A DNA stretch of 64,000 bases from Convivina praedatoris (GTDB taxonomy: Bacteria > Bacillota > Bacilli > Lactobacillales > Lactobacillaceae): assembly GCF_933208505.1 (NCBI RefSeq), contig NZ_CAKOEU010000003.1. One strand, given 5' to 3'. The notes beneath the pieces were generated by a model. It saw only the letters and a program-made list of their open reading frames with translations, ran no database searches and had not been told where the DNA came from. Of the stretch, positions 16,291 through 26,092 are shown one piece after another; within the stretch, counting starts at the first letter, position 1, and every line of letters begins with the position of its first letter. The position numbers were made by a program, and so were the translations under genes.

Positions 16291-19200
16291 TTAGTCTTTT
16301 TTTTGAAAAACAACGTTATCTTTTCCTAAAAGCCCGATTAGATTACGCTTTACTGCCGCTTGGCTAGTTAACCAATAAGTTTGATTTAATGCTTGTTTCT
16401 GATTAGATTGGGCCCAATAGAGTACAACCGGACAATCGCCGTGATACTTTTTGAGCAATTGAGATAATTGTCCCTGAATTTTTGACTCTTCATGAGCTGC
16501 ATCAATGCGCAAAAACCAGGTGCCCTGTTCTAACACTGTCGGCTTAGCCTGTTTAGCTGGATAGGTCAATTGATTGGCGACCAAAACAATATCTTGACGT
16601 TCTTGACTTTTACCCGTAACCTGCACCACTTGCGCAACTTTAAGCCGATCAGCTAACCGTCCGTACAGCTGTGGAAATAAGGTTACACTGATATTACCGG
16701 TTTGATCACTTAGCGTTAAAAAGGCCATATTCTGCCCTTTTTTAGTACGAATTGTTTTGATTTGATCAATTAAGCCAATCACTTGTACGGTTTGATTGGG
16801 TTGGGTAATTTGATTAATACTAGGTATTTTTTGATCCGTAATCACCCCCTGATAGGCATCAAGTGGATGTCCTGATAGATTAAGACCAATTACGGCCTTT
16901 TCTTGATTTAACTTCTCTAACAAGGGTAAATCTGGCATCCGCCGAATTTTAGTTTCTTGTAAGATTAAATCGCCAAAATCCGCCCCAGCCACCAAATCCG
17001 GTAAATTGGCCAATAATTCGGCACGATTATACCCAAAATTATCTAAGGCGCCAGCATAAACTAATTGATTAAAAGTTTCTAATTTACGTAATTTTTCTGG
17101 TAAACGGCGGATAAAGGACTGCACCGTTTGAAAGCTACCGTGCTCCTCCCGTTCAGCTAACAGACTGACAATGAAATCCGAACGCAATCCACGAACAGCG
17201 TGCAAGCCCATGCGTAGACCCGAAGCCGAACAAGTCCAAAAACGCTGTGACGAATTAACATTTGGTCCCTGAACTTGAACTCCAGCCCTTTTAGCCTCTA
17301 AAATATATTGCCTAATTTTTTCGGTATTATTTAAATTAGCGTTCAATAAGGCCGTGTAGAAAGTTAAGGGATAGTGAGCCTTTAAATAGGCTAGTTCAAA
17401 AGCTAACTTCGTATAGGCTACAGCATGAGAACGGTTAAAACCATAGTTAGCAAATTCGTCAATGTAGGAAAATATTTTTTCGGCTTCAGTTTGAGGATGT
17501 CCTTTTTGCACAGCCCCTTTAATAAAGAGCGCCTTCATGCTCTCCATTTGTGCTAACTTCTTCTTCGACATAGCACTACGTAAAACATCGGCTTGCCCCA
17601 AAGTAAAACCTGCATATGCTTCAGCAACACGCATTACCTGCTCTTGATAAATAATAATGCCAAAAGTTGGTGCTAAAATATCGGTCAAATTATCATCTAA
17701 AATTTGAATTTTTTCGCGACCATGTCGCCGTTCAATAAAGGATTGAATATTTTGACTAGGACCAGGGCGATAAAGGGCATTGACGGCTACTACCTGTTCA
17801 AAATTTTTAGGTGCTAGCTGGCGTAAGACATTTCGAATCCCCCGTGATTCAAATTGAAAAATACCGCTTGTATCACCGGCAACGAATAAGGCCAAAGTTT
17901 GCGGATCATTTAAAGGAATTTTTTTAATATCAAAATTATCGGGTAGATTAGGCCTAGCCAAATCTAAGGCCTGACTTAAAATAGTTAAATTAGTTAATCC
18001 TAAAATATCAATTTTTAATAGACCAAGTTGTTCAACTGGCCCTTTTTCAAACTGGGTTAAAAGTCGACTATCACTACCCAACTGGACCGGAAGGGTTTCC
18101 ACCAGCGGTCGATCACTTAACACAACTCCGGCCGCATGGGTTGAATAATTACGAGGCAGCCCCTCTAATTGCTGAGCGGTCTTGAACAGTAGGGCTCCAT
18201 TATCAATTTCCTCAATTCGAGCTTTTAACTGCGGCTCACTTTGCCAAGCTTCCAAGAGCGAAACTTTCCGACCATTTTTACCCGGCGGAATGGCGCCTGA
18301 CAATTGGCTTAATTGACGAGTATTTAAATCAAAAACCCGACCGGTATCACGTAAAGCTTGTTTAGCAGCTAGAGTGCCAAAAGTAATAATTTGCGCAAAA
18401 TTGCGTTGACCGTATTTCTCGTGCAAATAAATTAAAACTTCTTCACGACGATTATCCGGCCAATCGATATCAATATCTGGCATTTGAGCTCGTTCTGGGT
18501 TTAAAAATCGTTCAAATAGTAAATCAAAGGCCAGCGGATCAACATCGGTAATTGCCAGGCAGTAGGCCACCAAGGACCCGGCAGCCGATCCTCGACCTGG
18601 TCCGGTTTGAATACTATGCGTGTGCGCAAAATTTAAAATATCCCAAACAATTAAAAAATAATCACTAAAACCTAATTGTTCAATAACCGCTAACTCATGA
18701 TCCAGCCGTTTTTGATACAAGTCTGGGCTAATATCTTGATTAGAATTTGCTAACTTCTCAGCCAAACCCTGCTGTGCTAATTGACGTAAATAACTACCAC
18801 TATCCAATCCAGCTGGACTTTGGAACTTCGGTAAACTAGTTGCTTGAAAATTCAAGTTCACTTGGGCCTGATCAATTAAACGTTCATTATTCGCATAAGC
18901 AGTTTGCAAAATTGCACTCGCCTGATAGGACTGCTCAACCTCCTTTAGGGGTAACAAAATATTTTGGCCACCTTGTCGAGCCAAAAAAGATAAATTATCC
19001 AGTTTACTGTTACTAGCGATGGCTCGTAAAACCTCTTGGCTAAAAGCATCCTGGGCTTGTAAATAATCAATCTGATCTAAAGCAATTACCGATATCGCAT
19101 ATTCATGGGCAAAGTCAGCCAGTTGCTCTTGCGTATGAGCAGCCATACGTGGATTTAGCCCCAGATATAATTGATTTGGATTTACCAATTCTACTAACTT

Positions 19201-19638
19201 CTGCCAATACTGATCTAAATGGCTATCACCTGCTAAAATTAACTGGACTAACTCACTATTGGGTGGCAAAGTTATAGCGATTCCTTCAAGGTGTTGAGCA
19301 ATTTTACTAAGGGGTAATTGTTGATCAGTTGCTGTCATTTTAGCCGAAGAAAGCCACATCAAGTTCTGATAGCCTTTATCAGTCACAGCAGTCAATAAAA
19401 TTGGAAATAATGTTGCCGTATTAATTAGGCCATTAACCTGTAAGGTTAAACCAAAAATTGGTTTAATGCCTATTTTCTGAGCCTTTTGATAAAGTTCAAC
19501 CGCGCCATATAAAACATTCCAATCAGCTAAAGTAACCGCCTGATATCCTTGTTGATGAGCTTGGATTAGGATTTGGTCAATCGTATTTGGATTTTTTAAC
19601 AAACTATAACTTGAAAATATTTGTAAGGGTGCGTACAT
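16291..19638 (-). CDS. dnaE: DNA polymerase III subunit alpha (DnaE type)
   Basis: A 1115-residue C-family polymerase. The N-terminal PHP domain (1-about 270) has lost the usual HxH metal motif: the start reads PLQIFSSYSLL. The palm has GPGRGSAAGS (346-355) and catalytic D388 and D390 in MPDIDIDWPD. The C-terminal region has the tandem helix-hairpin-helix and an OB-fold (VQVIGLIDQIKTIRTKKGQNMAF). In Firmicutes DnaE works with PolC in lagging-strand synthesis and primer extension. ATG 19638 follows GGAGGG. The length is normal. Confidence 0.96.
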   Translation of the reverse strand: MYAPLQIFSSYSLLKNPNTIDQILIQAHQQGYQAVTLADWNVLYGAVELYQKAQKIGIKPIFGLTLQVNGLINTATLFPILLTAVTDKGYQNLMWLSSAKMTATDQQLPLSKIAQHLEGIAITLPPNSELVQLILAGDSHLDQYWQKLVELVNPNQLYLGLNPRMAAHTQEQLADFAHEYAISVIALDQIDYLQAQDAFSQEVLRAIASNSKLDNLSFLARQGGQNILLPLKEVEQSYQASAILQTAYANNERLIDQAQVNLNFQATSLPKFQSPAGLDSGSYLRQLAQQGLAEKLANSNQDISPDLYQKRLDHELAVIEQLGFSDYFLIVWDILNFAHTHSIQTGPGRGSAAGSLVAYCLAITDVDPLAFDLLFERFLNPERAQMPDIDIDWPDNRREEVLIYLHEKYGQRNFAQIITFGTLAAKQALRDTGRVFDLNTRQLSQLSGAIPPGKNGRKVSLLEAWQSEPQLKARIEEIDNGALLFKTAQQLEGLPRNYSTHAAGVVLSDRPLVETLPVQLGSDSRLLTQFEKGPVEQLGLLKIDILGLTNLTILSQALDLARPNLPDNFDIKKIPLNDPQTLALFVAGDTSGIFQFESRGIRNVLRQLAPKNFEQVVAVNALYRPGPSQNIQSFIERRHGREKIQILDDNLTDILAPTFGIIIYQEQVMRVAEAYAGFTLGQADVLRSAMSKKKLAQMESMKALFIKGAVQKGHPQTEAEKIFSYIDEFANYGFNRSHAVAYTKLAFELAYLKAHYPLTFYTALLNANLNNTEKIRQYILEAKRAGVQVQGPNVNSSQRFWTCSASGLRMGLHAVRGLRSDFIVSLLAEREEHGSFQTVQSFIRRLPEKLRKLETFNQLVYAGALDNFGYNRAELLANLPDLVAGADFGDLILQETKIRRMPDLPLLEKLNQEKAVIGLNLSGHPLDAYQGVITDQKIPSINQITQPNQTVQVIGLIDQIKTIRTKKGQNMAFLTLSDQTGNISVTLFPQLYGRLADRLKVAQVVQVTGKSQERQDIVLVANQLTYPAKQAKPTVLEQGTWFLRIDAAHEESKIQGQLSQLLKKYHGDCPVVLYWAQSNQKQALNQTYWLTSQAAVKRNLIGLLGKDNVVFQKKD

Positions 19639-19758
19639 TGTCCCTCCTACTGTGCCCTATTTGGCTTCATTATACCGTAATCGCCCCCAATATTTGTATC
19701 ACCATTGCGGAATTATAAAAAAAGCGTATCATGATTGATAGCAAAGGGGTGAATGATG

Positions 19759-19956
19759 ATGAAATATTTAACAGTCGCTTTTTGGGCCGCAATTTTTGGT
19801 GAAATTGTTGGTTACATCGTGTCACAAATGACATCAGCTAACTATGATCCTGTCGTAGTGGCAGTGATTGCTGTTGTTGTTGGCGAGCTAGCCATTATCG
19901 CTATTCCAGCGGTTTCTGGTTCAGCAATACCTAAGAAAAGTAAAGCAAAGAATTAA
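19759..19956 (+). CDS. YjzD-like DUF2929 small membrane protein
   Basis: A 65-residue protein with two hydrophobic segments (about 5-24 and 32-53) and a Lys-rich tail. The N-terminal MKYLTVAFWAAIFGEIVGYI resembles DUF2929/YjzD proteins of Firmicutes, whose function is unknown. Three consecutive ATG codons are present (19753, 19756, 19759). AAGGGG is best spaced for the last (9 nt). It is a monocistronic gene, divergent from dnaE and convergent with pepT. Confidence 0.8.
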   Translation: MKYLTVAFWAAIFGEIVGYIVSQMTSANYDPVVVAVIAVVVGELAIIAIPAVSGSAIPKKSKAKN

Positions 19957-19959
19957 ATT

Positions 19960-19995
19960 AAAAAGGCATGTCACTTCCAGTGGCATGTCTTTTTT
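19960..19995. terminator. Bidirectional terminator between the DUF2929 gene and pepT
   Basis: An 11-bp stem (19965-19975 with 19979-19989, including G:U pairs) is flanked by an A-tract and a T6 tract, so it can work on both strands. Confidence 0.85.
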
Positions 19996-19997
19996 AA

Positions 19998-21230
19998 TTA
20001 GCGGGCTAACTCAATAATTTTTAAAATCACATCCGTAGCCGCTTCCATCACCTCTAAGGAAACATATTCAAAACGTCCGTGCATGTTTTCCCCACCGGCA
20101 AATAAGTTTGGCGTTGGTAATCCTAAGAAAGAAATCTTTGAACCATCTGTTCCCCCACGGATTGGTTCGATGATTGGCTTAATCGCTAAGGCTTGCATGG
20201 CTTTTTCCGCTAGCTCAACTGGTGCCATATTTTCTTTAAGAATGTCACCCATGTTGTAATACTGATCTTGAATTGTTAAGGTTAATCGGTCTTGACCAAA
20301 TTTCGCATTAAAGTCGTCAGCGATAGTTATCAGTTGATCTTTACGAGCCTCAAATTTTTGACGATCATGATCCCGAATAATATAAGTTAGGTTAGCTTCA
20401 TCAGGTGTACCACTCATTTCAATCAAATGCCAAAAACCTTCACGACCACTAGTTTCTTCGGGCCGGTCATGAACTGGTAACTGTGCATGAAAATCCATGG
20501 CCACTTGATTAGCATTAATCATGGCGCCCTTAGCAGTTCCTGGATGAACATTTTGTCCTTGAATGTGTAGTTTGGCAGAGGCAGCATTAAAAGTTTCCCA
20601 CTCTAATTCTCCCAACGGACCACCGTCAACGGTGTAGGCAAAATCAGCCCCAAAGGCCTTTGTATCAAAATGATCAGCCCCAGTACCAATCTCTTCGTCT
20701 GGTCCAAAAGCTAATGCCACTGGTCCATGCTGAATATCAGGATGGTTAATTAAATACTCAATCGCGGTAATAATTTCAGCCACACCAGCTTTATCATCAG
20801 CGCCTAAGAGCGTTGTCCCATCCGTAGTGATTAGGGTGTGCCCTTGATACTTATTTAGAGAGGGAAAAACGGCAGGATATAATTGATAAGCTGTCTCTCC
20901 TAATGGAATACTACTCTGCCCATCATAATTTTCAATAATTTGCGGTTGAATATTTTCACTGTTAAAGTCAGCTGTATCAACATGGGCAATGAAACCAATA
21001 TTAGGTACCTTTTCTAATCCTGGACTAGCTGGCAACTTAGCAAAAACATAACCGTCTGACATGGTTTGAATATTTGATAAACCAATCGTTGCCAATTCTT
21101 GGGATAAATTCTTTAAAAAGGCCACTTCTTTGTCAGATGAGGGTCGCTTTAAAGCATCTTCATCAGAGCGTGTATCAACTCGTACATAATTTAAAAATCG
21201 CTCAGATAATGCTGAATATTTGTTAGTCAT
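19998..21230 (-). CDS. pepT: Peptidase T (tripeptide aminopeptidase)
   Basis: A 410-residue M20-family zinc peptidase that removes N-terminal residues from tripeptides in the cytoplasm. Visible metal/active-site motifs are GFIAHVDTADFN, TTLLGADDKAGVAEI, FGPDEEIGTGADHFD and PIRGGTDGSKISFLG. The length is typical. It starts after a GAGGGG site and follows the nif3-like gene by 24 nt, closing the cca-to-pepT gene run. Confidence 0.96.
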   Translation of the reverse strand: MTNKYSALSERFLNYVRVDTRSDEDALKRPSSDKEVAFLKNLSQELATIGLSNIQTMSDGYVFAKLPASPGLEKVPNIGFIAHVDTADFNSENIQPQIIENYDGQSSIPLGETAYQLYPAVFPSLNKYQGHTLITTDGTTLLGADDKAGVAEIITAIEYLINHPDIQHGPVALAFGPDEEIGTGADHFDTKAFGADFAYTVDGGPLGELEWETFNAASAKLHIQGQNVHPGTAKGAMINANQVAMDFHAQLPVHDRPEETSGREGFWHLIEMSGTPDEANLTYIIRDHDRQKFEARKDQLITIADDFNAKFGQDRLTLTIQDQYYNMGDILKENMAPVELAEKAMQALAIKPIIEPIRGGTDGSKISFLGLPTPNLFAGGENMHGRFEYVSLEVMEAATDVILKIIELAR

Positions 21231-21254
21231 ATTATTCCCCTCACTTAAAAATCA

Positions 21255-22040
21255 CTAAATATAACGATATGGGTCAGTATTAACCTGACTAGCATAAACT
21301 CCTAAATCAGGCTGCCACTCACGTATCAAAGTTGCCATTGGTTCCTTAGCCAAAGCCTCCATATGGTGATCTGGATCAATTACCACAAAGTCATTAGCCA
21401 AAATATCATGTCCAACATGGTAATAAAGATCAGCTGTAATATAAGCATCAGCTCCTAATGCTTGGGCATTGGACCAATAACGGCCACCATCACCCGCTAA
21501 GATGGCAACTGTATGTAATCGACGATCTAAATCATTTGTAATCACACGTACTTCAGCTACTTGACAAGCTTGTTTAACCTTTTGAGCTAATTGGCTAACC
21601 GTAAGATTTTCTTTTAAAGTACCAATTCGTCCTAGACCACTTTTCCCGTCTGGATTAGGCAATAATGGTTGTAAGTTTTCTAAACCAAAAATATTCCCCA
21701 ACCAATCATTCATCCCTCCAGCAGTAGCATCTAAATTAGTATGACTGGCATAAACAACAATGTTATGACGTAGTAAATCCGCATACATTTTATTTTGGGG
21801 ATTACTTAAATCCAAGTTACGGGCTGGGAAAAACATCGCTTCATGATGAGCCCAAATAAAGTCAACCTTTTGTTCAACTGCCTCTTGAACAGTTTCTGGT
21901 CGCACATCCAAAGTGGTCATCACCTTATGAATTTCTTGTTGAGGATCACCAATTTGCAAACCGACTGGGTCACCCTTTTCTGCTAGATCTTTAGGGGCAA
22001 AAGCCTCAATTTGTTGAATTAATGTTTGTGCCTTAACCAT
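21255..22040 (-). CDS. Nif3-like dinuclear metal-centre protein
   Basis: A 261-residue protein of the NIF3/YqfO family. It starts with the conserved DLAEKGDPVGLQIGD context and has the metal-ligand region FIWAHHEAMFF and ASHTNLDATAGGMNDWL. It lacks the middle PII-like insertion seen in longer Bacillus YqfO proteins. The family is often annotated as GTP cyclohydrolase I type 2, but its physiological role is unclear. Its ATG shares a base with the trmK stop (TAATG), so the two are translationally coupled, a pairing widely conserved in Firmicutes. Confidence 0.9.
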   Translation of the reverse strand: MVKAQTLIQQIEAFAPKDLAEKGDPVGLQIGDPQQEIHKVMTTLDVRPETVQEAVEQKVDFIWAHHEAMFFPARNLDLSNPQNKMYADLLRHNIVVYASHTNLDATAGGMNDWLGNIFGLENLQPLLPNPDGKSGLGRIGTLKENLTVSQLAQKVKQACQVAEVRVITNDLDRRLHTVAILAGDGGRYWSNAQALGADAYITADLYYHVGHDILANDFVVIDPDHHMEALAKEPMATLIREWQPDLGVYASQVNTDPYRYI

Positions 22041-22735
22041 TATCTAAGCACCTCTTGGATCTTCTTTTTCTGAGCCTGCCATTCTTTATAAGTGACGCTA
22101 TCTCCCTTTTGAGCAACCACTAAGCGGTCTAAAATGAGATTAATACGCTGTAGTTCCGCCGACCACTTAGCCGAAAAGACTGGGCCTGCTTGTCGTCGTA
22201 AAAAAGGGCCAAATTGTAAATCAAAGATACCCAATTCCTGAAAACCAGGCTGGGCCACAATAATTTCATAAAAATGCTTCCCCTCTTGGATTATTTTTTC
22301 AGCTTTCACTTGATACTGGTGGGCGATAAGCCAACTGCGTACAGCAGCCTCTTCAGTATTGGGTTGTAAAACCAAAGTTGGGAATTGTCTTTGATTATTC
22401 TTTTGCCAATCACGATCTAAAATATCCCGAATCAACAGACCACCCATACCAGCAATAACCACGGCATTGATTTGATCACTAGTTTGTACTGCATCTAATC
22501 CATTGGCCAAACGGGCAATCAATTGTCCCTGTAAATTTTGTTGGATAATTTCACTTTGAACATTAGCCAAAGGGCCCACAGCTACTTCGCCAGCTAAAGC
22601 ATATTTAATCTGACGACTAACCAATAGGTGGGCTGGTAAATAAGCATGATCAGAGCCAATATCGGCTAGATAAGCCCCCTCAGGGACATAGTTCGCCACT
22701 GCTTCTAAACGCGGTGAAAGATGAACAGGATTCAT
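22040..22735 (-). CDS. trmK: tRNA (adenine-22-N1)-methyltransferase
   Basis: A 231-residue SAM-dependent methyltransferase that modifies A22 in tRNA. The SAM loop is YLADIGSDHAYLP close to the N-terminus, followed by GMGGLLIRDIL. I chose ATG 22735, which begins MNPVHLSPRLEAVA, because AAGGA lies 7 nt upstream; the longer open frame to 22921 overlaps rnhB out of frame and is not real. Coupled to the downstream nif3-like gene. Confidence 0.93.
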   Translation of the reverse strand: MNPVHLSPRLEAVANYVPEGAYLADIGSDHAYLPAHLLVSRQIKYALAGEVAVGPLANVQSEIIQQNLQGQLIARLANGLDAVQTSDQINAVVIAGMGGLLIRDILDRDWQKNNQRQFPTLVLQPNTEEAAVRSWLIAHQYQVKAEKIIQEGKHFYEIIVAQPGFQELGIFDLQFGPFLRRQAGPVFSAKWSAELQRINLILDRLVVAQKGDSVTYKEWQAQKKKIQEVLR

Positions 22736-22775
22736 AGAATAGTCCTTCCTATCGTGAAATTTATGCTGAATGATT

Positions 22776-23546
22776 TCATGGTACAGTAATCCAGTCTTTA
22801 ATCGGTGCAAAGGTGCGTCGATGAATGGGACAAATCCCCTGTTGCTTAATTGCTGCCAAATGTTCTGCCGTTCCGTAACCAGCATTATGCTCAAAGCCAT
22901 AACCGGGATATTTCTTGGCATAATCAGCCATTAACCTATCACGGCTAACCTTAGCAATGATACTAGCTGCTGCAATTGAGTTACTGCGAGCATCTCCTTT
23001 AATTAATGATTCTTGTACCAACGGACTATCAATCTGCATGGCATCAATTAATAATGCTTGAGGCTGGGGATTAAGTTGCTGCACTGCTAGTAACATCGCC
23101 TGACGACTAGCCTGATAAATATTCACTTGATCAATAACATCTGCGTCAATTTTAGCAATACCAACGGCTAAAGCCTGCTGACGAATTTTTTGATCTAATT
23201 CAAGTCGCTGATGAGCCGATAATTGTTTAGAGTCAATCACATCAATTAGATTAAAATCCGGTTTTAAAATGACAGCTGCCGCCATAACCGGACCGGCTAA
23301 AGGACCCCGGCCGACCTCATCTATGCCAGCAATATTGGTATAGCCATTTTCCCAATAACCTTGTTCAATATCAAAACGATGACGGAAATGCTCAATCTTT
23401 GCTTGTAATTTAATTTGCTGTCGTTGATAGCGCTCAATTAATTGGCGCACCCCTTTACGAGGGTCTTGCGCCCATAATTCAAGTCGAGCATCATTAGCCT
23501 GAATATCAGTTAGAGCAGTTTTAATATCGGCAATTGTTTCAGTCAT
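22776..23546 (-). CDS. rnhB: Ribonuclease HII
   Basis: A 256-residue RNase H-fold enzyme that cleaves RNA in RNA-DNA hybrids and removes misincorporated ribonucleotides. The signature GIDEVGRGPLAGP (75-87) carries catalytic D76 and E77, and DSKQLS and AASIIAKVSRD follow. A Firmicutes-type N-terminal extension of about 70 residues is present. ATG 23546 overlaps the rbgA stop by 8 nt (ATGACTGA). Confidence 0.95.
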   Translation of the reverse strand: MTETIADIKTALTDIQANDARLELWAQDPRKGVRQLIERYQRQQIKLQAKIEHFRHRFDIEQGYWENGYTNIAGIDEVGRGPLAGPVMAAAVILKPDFNLIDVIDSKQLSAHQRLELDQKIRQQALAVGIAKIDADVIDQVNIYQASRQAMLLAVQQLNPQPQALLIDAMQIDSPLVQESLIKGDARSNSIAAASIIAKVSRDRLMADYAKKYPGYGFEHNAGYGTAEHLAAIKQQGICPIHRRTFAPIKDWITVP

Positions 23547-24384
23547 GGTACATATCCAAAGTGTAGCGACCCAACTTCCCCTTACGCAAGTCATTTAACA
23601 AGCGCTCACTGGCTTTATCATAATCATCTTTAAAGCCTAGTTTTTCGGTAATGGTCAGCAAGACTTCTACATCACTAAGACCCTCTAAATCTGAATTCAA
23701 ATGGTAGCGTTGCACTAATTCTTCCAAATGGTACTGTCGATAAAACTGGATTAAATACAAAGCTGCATCATCCTTAGAAAACAAGGTGTCTTTGACAGCC
23801 CCAGACACTGCTAGCTTCATTCCCACTGTTTGATCCTCAAATTTAGGCCAGAGCACCCCTGGAGAATCCAATAATTCCAATTTAGTCGGCGTTTTTAACC
23901 AGGCGATTTTTTTAGTGACACCCGGTTTATTGGCCGTTGGCGCCACATTTTTCATCACTAAATGGTTCAATAAAGTTGATTTACCGACATTAGGGATACC
24001 AGAAAGCATCGCTCGAATTGGTTGATCATAAATCCCCTTAGCAAGTTGATCTTCCCGCTGCTGACTAAGTGCCTGGCGAGCAGCCTTAGTAACTGTTTGG
24101 GGGGTTTTAGGATCACGACTGTCTAAAACAAGCACTTGGTGTCCGGCTTGACGAAAATGCTGCGCCCATAATTTAGTCTGGATAGGATCAGCTAAATCGG
24201 CCTTAGTCATAATTAATAATCGCGGTTTTTGGCCGATTAATTTCTCCAGTTCTGGATTACGTGAACTAGCTGGTAAGCGAGCATCAATTAATTCAAAAAC
24301 AATATCAACTAAAGATAAGTTTTCACGCATTAATCGCATGGCTTTGGCCATATGCCCAGGGAACCATTGAATAATTTGAGCCAT
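23539..24384 (-). CDS. rbgA: Ribosome biogenesis GTPase RbgA (YlqF)
   Basis: A 281-residue circularly permuted GTPase needed for late 50S assembly. The G motifs come in permuted order: TKADLAD (G4) first, then GIPNVGKSTLLN (G1), then DSPGVLWP (G3). The N-terminal QWFPGHMAKAMR matches the family. The start at 24384 has AAGGA 5 nt upstream; the longer frame has no support. It is followed by rnhB, as in many Firmicutes. Confidence 0.96.
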   Translation of the reverse strand: MAQIIQWFPGHMAKAMRLMRENLSLVDIVFELIDARLPASSRNPELEKLIGQKPRLLIMTKADLADPIQTKLWAQHFRQAGHQVLVLDSRDPKTPQTVTKAARQALSQQREDQLAKGIYDQPIRAMLSGIPNVGKSTLLNHLVMKNVAPTANKPGVTKKIAWLKTPTKLELLDSPGVLWPKFEDQTVGMKLAVSGAVKDTLFSKDDAALYLIQFYRQYHLEELVQRYHLNSDLEGLSDVEVLLTITEKLGFKDDYDKASERLLNDLRKGKLGRYTLDMYHD

Positions 24385-24395
24385 ATTATTCCTTC

Positions 24396-24623
24396 CTAGC
24401 GGGCAGCTTGAAAATGCTGCCAAGCTTCATCAAAGGTGGTCATACTCATTAAATATGAACTATCCTCCTCTAAATAATGTGATATTTCTTCAAAATCAAC
24501 ACTTTGCTTAGGGAAAGTCGAATCCAAAAAAGCGTTATTAGCAAATTGTTGAATTTCATCAGCAGCGACAGGATTACGGTTAGTCATCAACCAATCATAA
24601 AAACTACGATTACTTTTTGCCAT
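24396..24623 (-). CDS. YozE family protein (UPF0346)
   Basis: A 75-residue small acidic protein beginning MAKSNRSFYDWLMTNRNP, with FPKQSVDFEEISHYLE in the middle; this is the conserved layout of the YozE/UPF0346 family. The function is unknown; the fold resembles sterile alpha motif-like helical bundles. It overlaps the ypmS stop by 14 nt and precedes rbgA by 11 nt. Confidence 0.9.
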   Translation of the reverse strand: MAKSNRSFYDWLMTNRNPVAADEIQQFANNAFLDSTFPKQSVDFEEISHYLEEDSSYLMSMTTFDEAWQHFQAAR

Positions 24624-25188
24624 TTACTACTTCACCCACAAATTGGAACTGTCCTTGATTCAAATCAATTTTAGTTGCTTTAAATCGCATATTTTGGTTC
24701 TGGGTTGCCTTATTCAAATCAATAATAATCTTTTCTTGATTAGGCTGGAATTGGACATAACTGGGTCCATTATACATTTGTTTGATATAGCCCATTGCTA
24801 CATTAACTGGTAGGGAAATCTGTCCCAAAGAAATAGATTGGGCTTTTAAAACAATATTACCATCGCTAGTTGCTTCAGGCATCATCGCCATTTTGGCATC
24901 AATACTTTGTCCCAAAATGTTTAATTTACCGGACAAAACAACATTGCTTTGATTAGCAACAAAAGTAAAATCACCATTACCAGAATCCTGGAGATAACTG
25001 CTAGCTAACGCATTAACTTGATCCCGATCTAAATTAATATCAAACGTTGCCGCAGTATTTTTACTAGGTTGACTCAAACTAACTTTGGACGGTGAAAACG
25101 CCAAATAAGCTGAATAACAACCACCAGCAACCAAACTTACAATTAATAACCAAAATAGCCAAAACCAAAGTACTGATCTTCTTTTCAT
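24610..25188 (-). CDS. YpmS family membrane-anchored protein (DUF2140)
   Basis: A 192-residue protein with one N-terminal transmembrane helix (about 7-29, after KRR) and an extracellular domain rich in beta strands. DINLDRDQVNALASSYLQD and the C-terminal region match the YpmS/DUF2140 family of Firmicutes, of unknown function. It sits between degV and yozE in one run of genes. Confidence 0.88.
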   Translation of the reverse strand: MKRRSVLWFWLFWLLIVSLVAGGCYSAYLAFSPSKVSLSQPSKNTAATFDINLDRDQVNALASSYLQDSGNGDFTFVANQSNVVLSGKLNILGQSIDAKMAMMPEATSDGNIVLKAQSISLGQISLPVNVAMGYIKQMYNGPSYVQFQPNQEKIIIDLNKATQNQNMRFKATKIDLNQGQFQFVGEVVNGKK

Positions 25189-25228
25189 AATTTACTTCCT
25201 TTTTTAGCTCAACTTAGTATTGGACAAG

Positions 25229-26080
25229 TTAGCGGGCACGATACAAAATAGCCAAAGCGCCTAAGCCTGTGTGGGTTGAAACAATTGGGGTCGTAGTTGA
25301 AATCAAAATGTTGATATCCGGCCAAATTTGATTCAAGCGATTAGCCAAGGCTTGAGCTTCTTCCGCTACCCCAGCATGTGAAATACCAATTTCTAGCATT
25401 TCAGTGTAGCCCTTCATTTTCTCAATTACTTCGTCATTAAACTTAGTAATCGTCTTCATGCCACGGCCCTTGAGCATAACATCTACTTTTCCTTGAGCAT
25501 CAACAAAAGCACCGACTTTAATATTTAATAGATTACCAATTAATCCCTGAGTCTTACTTAGTCGCCCACCAGCAACCATATTGGTCAATGATCGAAAACT
25601 CAAGTAGATCTTTGATTCACTTCTGGCAGTGGACGCAGTAGCTATTACTGTGTCCATATCTTCCCCAGCTTTGGCAGCCTTAGCAGCTGCCAAAACAACA
25701 AAACCTTCACTGCGATCGGCTAATAGTGTATCAAAAGTAGTTACATCAGCCTTAGTAAGTGAACCAGCTTGTTGAGCAGCGCCAACCGTCCCAGAAAGTC
25801 CCGATGATAGATGTAAACTCAAAATTTTAGCTTCAGGCTGATCCTGATAAATTTTGTCATACGTCTCTTTAAAAGCGCCAATTGAAGGCTGCGAGGTTTG
25901 TGGTAAAGTACTGCTTTGAGCCATTTTCTCCAAAAATTCTTCTGGATGAATCGTAACGCCATCTTCATAGACGGTGCCATCAATTTGAACCGTTAATGGC
26001 ACAATATGGACATCATATTCTTTTATTTCTTCTGCCGTTAATCGAGCCGCTGAATCAGTTACAATTACTACTTTTGCCAT
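25229..26080 (-). CDS. DegV family fatty-acid binding protein
   Basis: A 283-residue DegV protein. TDSAARL at the N-terminus, TLPQTSQPS near residue 65, LSLHLSSGLSGT near 90 and the RSLTNMVAGGRLSK block match the fatty-acid pocket of DegV/FakB proteins. These present fatty acids to the kinase FakA for phospholipid synthesis; no fakA is in the window, so the exact role is open. It starts 12 nt after dfrA, with GAGG in place. Confidence 0.92.
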   Translation of the reverse strand: MAKVVIVTDSAARLTAEEIKEYDVHIVPLTVQIDGTVYEDGVTIHPEEFLEKMAQSSTLPQTSQPSIGAFKETYDKIYQDQPEAKILSLHLSSGLSGTVGAAQQAGSLTKADVTTFDTLLADRSEGFVVLAAAKAAKAGEDMDTVIATASTARSESKIYLSFRSLTNMVAGGRLSKTQGLIGNLLNIKVGAFVDAQGKVDVMLKGRGMKTITKFNDEVIEKMKGYTEMLEIGISHAGVAEEAQALANRLNQIWPDINILISTTTPIVSTHTGLGALAILYRAR

Positions 26081-26092
26081 ATTTTATAATCC

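Noticed and set aside
22736..22921. Extended N-terminus of TrmK
   Set aside because: Overlaps rnhB out of frame and does not resemble the family; ATG 22735 has a good ribosome site.
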